A stretch of 11,964 nucleotides of DNA from contig DKIB01000104.1 in the NCBI GenBank assembly GCA_002454015.1, forward strand, positions 1 through 11,964. Reading direction: 5' to 3'. The DNA comes from Proteobacteria bacterium UBA6729 (GTDB lineage: Bacteria > Pseudomonadota > Gammaproteobacteria > Porifericomitales > Porifericomitaceae). Positions 6,856 to 11,964 of the stretch are shown here, piece by piece; positions within the stretch are counted from its first letter, which is position 1, and every line of letters starts with the position of its first letter. A program made the position numbers and the translations under genes. Below the pieces are notes generated by a model. It was not told the origin of the DNA. It did not search any database and worked only from the letters and a program-made list of their open reading frames with translations.

Positions 6856-7418
6856 GGTTCGGGCTTCTTGTCGGTCTGCAATGCGCCGGGCATGCGGGCG
6901 ATGACGATGACCTGGGCAACCACAAACACCAAAGAGAGCAGGGGCATCGCCAGTTTGAAGTTGACCCAAGTGGCTTCGCTGAAGGAGTACGCCACATAGA
7001 GGTTGGCCGCGCCGTTCGCTGCAAAGAACAGCACCCACGCCAGATTCAGATGTTCCCAGACTCGATCCGGCAAGCGAATGGCCTGCTGCATGAAGCGCCG
7101 TGGCAGGCTGTGTCCACGGGTGTAGCGGCTGACCAGAAAGACCCCGACAAACAGCCAGGAGACCAGCGTAGGTTTCCACTGAATGAAGCCCTTGTCCCGT
7201 AGTAGCAGGGTCAATCCACCCAGCATCAGTATCAGTGCGAGCGTGGCCAGGTGCATCTTGTCAAAGCGCTTGAACAGCCATCGGCTGACGATCACCTGCA
7301 ACACCGCTGCGCCGATGGTCATCAGGGTGGCAAAGTAGATCGCCTCGGCACGGTCCGGATACAGATAGTACGCCAGAAAGAACACCACTATGGGGAACAG
7401 ATCGATCACGAATTTCAT
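6852..7418 (-). CDS. yciB: Inner membrane-spanning protein YciB (septation protein A)
   Basis: YciB is a small inner-membrane protein linked to cell-envelope synthesis and septation in enterobacteria; its biochemical role is not settled. The 188-residue length is close to the usual size of about 180. About five hydrophobic helices are visible, beginning MKFVIDLFPIVVFFLAYYLY. Family hallmarks are the N-terminal FDL/IDLFPI pattern, KGFIQWKPTLVSWLF (76-90), the segment LPDRVWEHLNLAWVLFFA (116-133) and NLYVAY..FSEATWVNFK (139-155). The basic tail QTDKKPEP should face the cytoplasm. The ATG lies 10 bases after the aroE stop with no clear Shine-Dalgarno, and the TGA overlaps the bolA start. Pairing with a following small cytosolic gene is common for yciB, but here the partner is bolA rather than a YciI-type gene. 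Confidence 0.94.
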   Translation of the reverse strand: MKFVIDLFPIVVFFLAYYLYPDRAEAIYFATLMTIGAAVLQVIVSRWLFKRFDKMHLATLALILMLGGLTLLLRDKGFIQWKPTLVSWLFVGVFLVSRYTRGHSLPRRFMQQAIRLPDRVWEHLNLAWVLFFAANGAANLYVAYSFSEATWVNFKLAMPLLSLVFVVAQVIVIARMPGALQTDKKPEP

Positions 7419-7428
7419 GGGTACTATG

Positions 7429-8235
7429 TTAGCCGATTCGGGCGCGCAGGCGGGCGGTAACGGTGGCGGTCTCCGGATAGTGGTCGTGCCAGATATTGAA
7501 TGACAATGCCGCCTGCTCCGCCAGCATGCCCAGACCATCGTTGGCACGGATGCCTGCGGTACGCAGTTGTGCCATGAATGGCTGTGCGCCCCTGCCATAA
7601 GCCAACTCATAGCCCCAGCGCAGCCCGGGCGGCAGCTGCAGCCCGGGCGGCTTGCCCTGCAGGCCTGCAGAGCTCGCATTGATGATACCATCGCAGGCTT
7701 CCCGGCTGGCTGCCTGAATGGGCACGGCCTGCAAATGGTCAGCGCTTTGGGCCAGCGCCTCGGCGCGTTCCAGGGTGCGGTTAACCAGCACAATCTCCCG
7801 CACACCGGCCTTGCACAAGGGATGGATGATACCGCTGGCGGCTCCCCCTGCACCGATCAGCATAATGCGCTGATCCTTGAGATCTATACCCAGGTTGACG
7901 GTCAGATCCTGCACCAGGCCGGCACCATCAGTGTTATCACAGCAGACAGTATCGGCAGCAAGGCACAGCACGTTGGCCGCCCCGGCCTGGCGTGCCGCAG
8001 GCTGCACCGTGGTGGCGAGGCTGAAGGCCTCGTGCTTGAAGGGCAGGGTAACATTCAGTCCCCTGCCGCCGTTTTGCATGAATGCACACACCGTCTGTTC
8101 AAACTGCCCGGGCGCACATTCGATCCTGCCGTAGTCCGGCAGCCAGCCATACTGTTCTGCAAAGCAGGCATGAATAAATGGGGAGAGGCTATGCCTGATC
8201 GGTGAGCCAATCACCGCGTAGTGTTCAGGAATCAT
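7429..8235 (-). CDS. aroE: Shikimate dehydrogenase (NADP+)
   Basis: AroE reduces 3-dehydroshikimate to shikimate with NADPH in aromatic amino acid synthesis. The 268-residue protein carries the substrate-binding SLSP (S16, S18), catalytic K67 in NVTLPFKHE, catalytic D103 in DNTDGAGL, the dinucleotide-binding loop IGAGGAA (127-133), an NRT at 152-154 that contacts the NADP phosphate, NASSAGL (usually NATSAGL), YELAYG and the C-terminal DGLGMLAEQAALSFNIW. All key residues are present. The ATG at 8235-8233 gives the usual N-terminus (HYAVIGSPIRHSLSP) and overlaps the rsfS 3' end by 11 bases; upstream in-frame starts would add unconserved residues. A 12-base direct repeat (7621-7632 and 7639-7650) encodes a doubled PPGL in the C-terminal domain. 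Its position directly after rsfS is not the usual gammaproteobacterial order. Confidence 0.96.
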   Translation of the reverse strand: MIPEHYAVIGSPIRHSLSPFIHACFAEQYGWLPDYGRIECAPGQFEQTVCAFMQNGGRGLNVTLPFKHEAFSLATTVQPAARQAGAANVLCLAADTVCCDNTDGAGLVQDLTVNLGIDLKDQRIMLIGAGGAASGIIHPLCKAGVREIVLVNRTLERAEALAQSADHLQAVPIQAASREACDGIINASSAGLQGKPPGLQLPPGLRWGYELAYGRGAQPFMAQLRTAGIRANDGLGMLAEQAALSFNIWHDHYPETATVTARLRARIG

Positions 8236-8593
8236 GGGGTCTGGGACCTTCCCAGAACTGTTCCAGCTGATAGTACTCGCGCGTGGAGGGCAGCATGACA
8301 TGGACTATAACATCGTTGTAGTCCAGCAGAATCCACTCTGCTTCCACCTGTCCCTCTACCCCCAGGGGCTTGATGCCTACAGCTTTGCGCACCTCCCGCA
8401 ATACCTTCTCGGCGAGGGCACGAACCTGACGGTCCGAGCGACCACTGGCAAAGATCATGAAGTCGGTGATGCTGGTGAACTCGGCCACTTCCAGAATACG
8501 CACATCCAGCGCCTTGAGATCTTCCAGATTCGTCATAATGCAGGCACAGAGTTGCTGTGCGGAGGCTGTGGATTCAGTTTGCATACAGTTCAT
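8225..8593 (-). CDS. rsfS: Ribosomal silencing factor RsfS
   Basis: RsfS binds ribosomal protein L14 (uL14) on the 50S subunit and blocks joining with the 30S subunit when nutrients are scarce. The 122-residue protein shows the family core: LEDLKALDVRILEV (23-36), the hallmark SITDFMIFASGRSDRQV (41-57), the helix ALAEKVLREVRKA, GIKPLGVEG (73-81) and EAEWILLDYNDVIVHVML followed by REYYQLEQFW. The ATG at 8593 is taken as start; a second ATG at 8584 (residue 4) is equally possible because neither has a visible Shine-Dalgarno. Either way it overlaps the end of nadD, the standard partner, so coupling is likely. rlmH, which normally follows, is absent and aroE comes next. Confidence 0.95.
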   Translation of the reverse strand: MNCMQTESTASAQQLCACIMTNLEDLKALDVRILEVAEFTSITDFMIFASGRSDRQVRALAEKVLREVRKAVGIKPLGVEGQVEAEWILLDYNDVIVHVMLPSTREYYQLEQFWEGPRPHDS

Positions 8594-9233
8594 GTTGACG
8601 AATATAGCGCTGTGTGGCAGCGGGCAACCATGCTGCCGTCCCTGCGAAGTCGCCCTGACTCAACCGTTCCCGGACCTGTGTGGAGGCGACAGCGGGCGGG
8701 TGCAGTGCAGTTGACAGCAGGATGCGCCCACAGGGGTGCTGCTGTAATGTGTGCAGCTCTGTACACAGGCAGGGTTGCAGCTGTGGCGCGGGCACAAGCC
8801 GCGCAGTGCCCGCGCGCTGCACCACCACCAGATGCGCCAGCTGGAGTATCTCGCGCCATCGGTGCCATGTGCTGAATGTTGCGGCGGCATCACTGCCAAG
8901 CAGCAGGTACAGGGGTCGGTGCGGATGTTCTGCACGCAGTTCACGCAGGGTATCAACCGTATAGGCAGGGCCGGGGCGTTGCAACTCCCGCAGATCCAGC
9001 ACCAGCCGCGGCTCATGCATATCACTGAGCGCCTGCTGCAACATGGCGATGCGGTGTTCATCGGCAGCCACCGGGGGAGCACGATGCGGCGGGTGGCCGG
9101 TCGGGATCAACAACAGCTGCCCCAGTTGCAGCTGCCTGAGGCAGGCCCCGGCCAGTTGCAGATGCCCCAGATGCACCGGATCAAAGGCGCCGCCCAGTAC
9201 GCCAATCGGAGCGGTATGCACGGGCTCAGGCAC
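8574..9233 (-). CDS. nadD: Nicotinate-nucleotide adenylyltransferase
   Basis: NadD adenylates nicotinate mononucleotide with ATP to give deamido-NAD, a shared step of de novo and salvage NAD synthesis. The 219-residue protein has the nucleotidyltransferase motif [11 protein letters not shown] (14-24), IPTGHPPHR, the family pattern [31 protein letters not shown] with the conserved SD and W residues, and the late ATP-binding motif ASTQVRERL, a variant of the usual ISST.IR. The start is a GTG at 9233-9231 overlapping the proA stop by 8 bases, with CAGGT just upstream; no ATG is available near the conserved N-terminus. proA upstream and rsfS downstream is an ordinary gammaproteobacterial arrangement, as in Pseudomonas. 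Confidence 0.95.
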   Translation of the reverse strand: MPEPVHTAPIGVLGGAFDPVHLGHLQLAGACLRQLQLGQLLLIPTGHPPHRAPPVAADEHRIAMLQQALSDMHEPRLVLDLRELQRPGPAYTVDTLRELRAEHPHRPLYLLLGSDAAATFSTWHRWREILQLAHLVVVQRAGTARLVPAPQLQPCLCTELHTLQQHPCGRILLSTALHPPAVASTQVRERLSQGDFAGTAAWLPAATQRYIRQHELYAN

Positions 9234-10485
9234 GCACCTGACCGTTACCGAAGACCACGAATTTGCGGGTGGTCAAGCCTTCCAGGCCCACCGGCCCGCG
9301 AGCATGAATCTTGTCCGTGCTGATGCCGATCTCTGCGCCCAGGCCATACTCGGCTCCGTCTGCAAAGCGTGTGGAGGCGTTGATCATTACCGAACTGGAA
9401 TCCACCTCGCGCAGAAAGCGCATGGCCCGTGGATGATCTGCGGTCACAATGGCATCCGTGTGGGCGGATCCATACTGCTCAATATGCTGCATGGCTTCAT
9501 CCAGCCCGGCAACGATACGCAACGACAGTATCGGCGCCAGATGCTCGGTGACATAGTCCTGTTCCGTGGCTGCCGAGATCCACGGCAGCAGACGTTTGGA
9601 CTCCTCGCACCCGCGCAGCTCCACCCCGGCCTCCTGAAAGCGCGGACCGACGCGTTCCAGAAAGGGTCTGGCCACATCGCGTGCCACCAACAAACATTCC
9701 ATGGTGTTACAGGTGCCATAGCGTTGTGTCTTGGCGTTATAGGCAATGGCCACCGCCATATCCAGATCCGCCCGATCATCCACATACACGTGACAGACGC
9801 CATGCAGATGTTTTAATATCGGCATCTGTGCCTCGCGTATCACGCGTTCGATCAATCCCTTGCCGCCACGTGGCACGATCAGGTCGATCCATGCAGACAT
9901 GGCCAGCATGGCACCGACCAGTGCACGATCCGTGGCCGGAATCACGGTAACGGCATCGGCAGGCAACCCGGCCCGTTCCAGACCATCCCGCACGCATTGT
10001 GAGATGGCCAGGTTGGAATGCAGGGCCTCCGAGCCCCCCCGCAACAGGACGGCATTGCCGGACTTCAGGCACAGTGCAGCGGCATCAGCGGTCACCCCGG
10101 GCCGGGCCTCGTAGATGATGCCGATCACCCCGAGCGGCACGCGCATGCGTCCCACCTGTATGCCGGAGGGTTGGGCACGTACGTCCTCTATGGCGCCGAT
10201 GGGGTCAGCCAGGGCGGCCACCTGTCTGAGGCCCGCAGCCATGACCGTGATCCGGTCCGCGTTGAGTTCCAGTCGATCCAGCAGGGCCGCGCTCAGCCCG
10301 GCGGTACGGGCCGCCTGCACATCCTCTGCATTGGCCTGCAGAACGGCCTCACGGCGTTGCTCCAGGAAGTCTGCAGTGCTCTCCAGTGCCCGATTGCGTG
10401 CCTGCGTACCGGATGCCGCCATGAGTCGGGAGGCCTGACGGGCGCCGCGCCCCAGTGCCTCCATATCAACAGTTGCTGTGTTCAT
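9226..10485 (-). CDS. proA: Gamma-glutamyl phosphate reductase
   Basis: ProA is an NADPH-dependent, aldehyde-dehydrogenase-like enzyme that converts gamma-glutamyl phosphate to glutamate semialdehyde, the second step of proline synthesis. The 419-residue length is typical. Visible motifs are [17 protein letters not shown] (116-132), [14 protein letters not shown] (141-154), the [13 protein letters not shown] segment (200-212), the catalytic cysteine C259 in [30 protein letters not shown] and the ending [25 protein letters not shown]. The ATG at 10485-10483 begins 9 bases after the purN stop, without a clear Shine-Dalgarno. The partner enzyme ProB is not in the window. The gene overlaps nadD by 8 bases at its 3' end. 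Confidence 0.97.
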   Translation of the reverse strand: MNTATVDMEALGRGARQASRLMAASGTQARNRALESTADFLEQRREAVLQANAEDVQAARTAGLSAALLDRLELNADRITVMAAGLRQVAALADPIGAIEDVRAQPSGIQVGRMRVPLGVIGIIYEARPGVTADAAALCLKSGNAVLLRGGSEALHSNLAISQCVRDGLERAGLPADAVTVIPATDRALVGAMLAMSAWIDLIVPRGGKGLIERVIREAQMPILKHLHGVCHVYVDDRADLDMAVAIAYNAKTQRYGTCNTMECLLVARDVARPFLERVGPRFQEAGVELRGCEESKRLLPWISAATEQDYVTEHLAPILSLRIVAGLDEAMQHIEQYGSAHTDAIVTADHPRAMRFLREVDSSSVMINASTRFADGAEYGLGAEIGISTDKIHARGPVGLEGLTTRKFVVFGNGQVRA

Positions 10486-10494
10486 GCCGAAATT

Positions 10495-11103
10495 TTACAA
10501 CACCGCTAGCCTGCCACACAGTATTTCGCGCAGGGTATCCACATAGAGGGCATGTTCGGTCTGCAACACCCGGGCTGCCAGCACCTCCGGGGTATCATCG
10601 GCGGCTACGGGAACCGTGCGTTCAGCAAGAATCGGTCCGGTATCGTACCCCTCCTCAACCTGATGAATTACGGCGGCAGTGGCGGGGCGGCCTGAGGCCA
10701 GCACCGCACGGTGTACGTGCAGGCCATACATGCCCTTGCCGCCAAATTCCGGTAGCGGCCCCGGGTGTACGTTCAAAATGCGCCCCCGGTACGCCGCCAA
10801 TACCTGCGGGCCAACGGGCCACAGATAGCCCGCCAGCAAAACCCAGTCCGCACGGTGCGCGCGGAGCATCTGTAGCAAACATCGATCCGCTTCCACCCCG
10901 GCCCCGGCATCCATGACCAGATGCAGGGCAGGCAGGCAGGCCTGCCGGGCATGTTCCAGTGCACCGGCATTACGGTTGTTGCTGATTACCACCACGGGCG
11001 CAGCGTCCAGATGGCCTGCCAGGCAGGCCGTCAGTATCGCCTGCACATTGCTGCCCCTGTTGGAGGCAAGCAAGGCCAGACGTGGAGTAGCAGCTTTGAT
11101 CAC
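10495..11103 (-). CDS. purN: Phosphoribosylglycinamide formyltransferase, divergent type
   Basis: PurN transfers a formyl group from 10-formyl-tetrahydrofolate to GAR in purine synthesis. The 202-residue protein has the phosphate-binding LLASNRGSNVQAI (11-23), SNNRNAGALEHA (41-52), DWVLLAGYL (86-94), and the catalytic triad N111 and H113 in LNVHPGPLP and D154 in GYDTGPI, then DDTPEVLAARVLQTEHALY. Where standard proteobacterial enzymes have a shorter G(L/I).TH segment followed by HGTSVHFV..ELDGGP, this one has FGGKGMYGLHVH (120-131) and VIHQVEEGYDTGP (145-157). From memory that pattern resembles Bacteroidetes PurN, and suggests transfer or an old paralogue. The usual neighbour purM is absent from the window. 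The start is a GTG 18 bases after the antiporter stop, with a weak ribosome binding site. Reaction is highly likely; ancestry is inference. Confidence 0.88.
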   Translation of the reverse strand: MIKAATPRLALLASNRGSNVQAILTACLAGHLDAAPVVVISNNRNAGALEHARQACLPALHLVMDAGAGVEADRCLLQMLRAHRADWVLLAGYLWPVGPQVLAAYRGRILNVHPGPLPEFGGKGMYGLHVHRAVLASGRPATAAVIHQVEEGYDTGPILAERTVPVAADDTPEVLAARVLQTEHALYVDTLREILCGRLAVL

Positions 11104-11121
11104 TCTGTATACGCCGCACAG

Positions 11122-11964
11122 TCAGCCCTGGATCAGGCGACGTTCCACATGTTCCAGGTCTTCGGCGGCACCCTGCAGTATCAGGGCATCGCCCTCCTGC
11201 AGGAGCATATCCGGATCAGGTCTTTCATCGCGGGCACTGCCACGACGCACGGCACGCACATGCACATTGCTGCCGGTTTGCAGTTCACAGAGTCTCATGC
11301 CGATGGCATTACACCCCGGCACCAGCAGCAGGGTACGCAATCGCCAACTGCTAAGGTCATCGTGACTCCCCTCCTGCGTGCCCTGAAAGTGTCCACGCAG
11401 TTTTCGATACTGGTCGCGGCGGATCTCCTCCACCAGACTCAACATACGATCCGAGGGCAGGCCCAGATAGCCCAGCACATGGGTTGCCAGCATGGTACCC
11501 GCCTCTACATACTCCGGGACAATATCGGTTGCACCAGCCTCGTGCAGGGCCTGGAAGTGCCGATCATCGCTGAGGCGCGTGATGATCGGCAAGGTGGGGT
11601 GTTCCTGACGTACCATCTTGGTGATCTGCAAGGCCGCCGGGGCATCATCAAAGGACACCACCAGCGCAACCGCACGCGACAATCCGGCGGAACGCAACAG
11701 CGCCGGGGAAGTGCTGTCGCCGTAAAACACCCGATGCCCGGCCTGCCAGGCCTCCCTGGCCAGCTGCGGGTCGCGCTCCAGCGCCACAAACTGGAACCCG
11801 CCTTCATGCAGGAATGATGCCAGGTTCTGTCCTACATGACCAAAACCACACAGGATGACATGTTTTTTCAGAGGGTCTGCAAACCGCTGAATCTTTTCTG
11901 CGTCATCGGCAGGGGGGGGCTTGGGTCCAGAGGGCAACAGCGATGCAATGCGCCGATTGTTGCG
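11122..11964 (-). CDS. CPA2-type cation/proton antiporter, C-terminal RCK domains (partial)
   Basis: The frame is open to the right edge, so only the last 280 residues are seen and the start lies outside; the membrane antiporter domain would be upstream. The visible part begins with a proline-rich linker (PSGPKPPPADD), then a Rossmann-type RCK_N/TrkA-N domain: KKHVILCGFGHVGQNLA with the GxGxxG loop, and an acidic residue in VALERDP that favours NAD(H). VFYGDSTSPALLRSAGL and GATDIVPEYVEAGTMLA are typical of Kef proteins. It ends with an RCK_C/TrkA-C domain (WRLRTLLLVPGC through LQEGDALILQGAAEDLEHVERRL). These domains gate K+ or Na+/proton exchange by nucleotide or ligand binding. KefB/KefC-like is the best description; a soluble or channel RCK protein is possible but less likely given the linker. 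It is upstream of purN in the run. Confidence 0.85.
   Translation of the reverse strand, partial: RNNRRIASLLPSGPKPPPADDAEKIQRFADPLKKHVILCGFGHVGQNLASFLHEGGFQFVALERDPQLAREAWQAGHRVFYGDSTSPALLRSAGLSRAVALVVSFDDAPAALQITKMVRQEHPTLPIITRLSDDRHFQALHEAGATDIVPEYVEAGTMLATHVLGYLGLPSDRMLSLVEEIRRDQYRKLRGHFQGTQEGSHDDLSSWRLRTLLLVPGCNAIGMRLCELQTGSNVHVRAVRRGSARDERPDPDMLLQEGDALILQGAAEDLEHVERRLIQG
11912..11919 (-). repeat. C8 homopolymer tract in the antiporter linker
   Basis: Eight consecutive G on the plus strand read as C8 on the coding strand, inside the linker codons for PKPPPADD just before the RCK_N domain. Slippage of one base here would shift the frame and remove both regulatory domains. It is a mononucleotide run of a length at which replication slippage is plausible, but no variation can be shown from one sequence. 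Confidence 0.6.

Noticed and set aside
1..11964. CRISPR array, toxin-antitoxin pair, prophage or defence island
   Set aside because: No regularly spaced repeats, no integrase or restriction-like protein, and all substantial genes have housekeeping identities except the unknown exported protein and DUF3422.

Overview
The window looks like housekeeping chromosome from a GC-rich gammaproteobacterium. The evidence is a DnaX tau tail joined to RecR, a proA-nadD-rsfS run, BolA, YciB, a DapE of E. coli/Haemophilus type, and an OmpA-family lipoprotein. The group may be close to sulfur-oxidizing or Chromatiales-like lineages, but that is inference from gene mix and base composition only. I see no insertion sequence, integrase, phage gene, CRISPR array, rRNA or tRNA.

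Layout. (1) 1-926, plus strand: the 3' end of dnaX overlaps recR by 4 bases; the ybaB/ebfC gene usually found between them is absent. (2) 904-4626, minus strand: a tight run read dapE -> DUF3422 gene -> LplT-like MFS transporter. The DUF3422 gene carries a one-base frameshift near its 3' end, and the transporter's 3' end overlaps the 3' end of recR tail to tail. (3) 4627-4790: a divergent control region with a plausible sigma-70-type promoter facing right. (4) 4791-5660, plus strand: an outer-membrane lipoprotein with a glycine-rich segment, two calcium-binding thrombospondin-type-3 repeats and an OmpA peptidoglycan-binding domain. (5) 5661-6103: a gene-poor stretch between convergent genes, with hairpins but no convincing gene or intrinsic terminator. 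(6) 6104-11964, minus strand: one long compact run, read from the right edge as CPA2-type antiporter C-terminus (partial) -> purN -> proA -> nadD -> rsfS -> aroE -> yciB -> bolA -> unknown exported protein. Most junctions overlap or are separated by fewer than 20 bases.

How the genes work together. dnaX/recR serve replication and recombinational repair. dapE supplies diaminopimelate for lysine and peptidoglycan, while the divergent lipoprotein has the residues expected to bind diaminopimelate in peptidoglycan. The long minus-strand run mixes purine (purN), proline (proA), NAD (nadD) and shikimate (aroE) synthesis with ribosome silencing (rsfS), envelope (yciB) and Fe-S/redox (bolA) functions. 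The packing suggests co-transcription rather than one pathway.

I found no clear new multi-gene system. The points most worth a second look are the DUF3422 frameshift at a short homopolymer, the Bacteroidetes-like PurN, the unknown cysteine- and tryptophan-containing exported protein after bolA, the missing ybaB, and a C8 tract in the antiporter linker.
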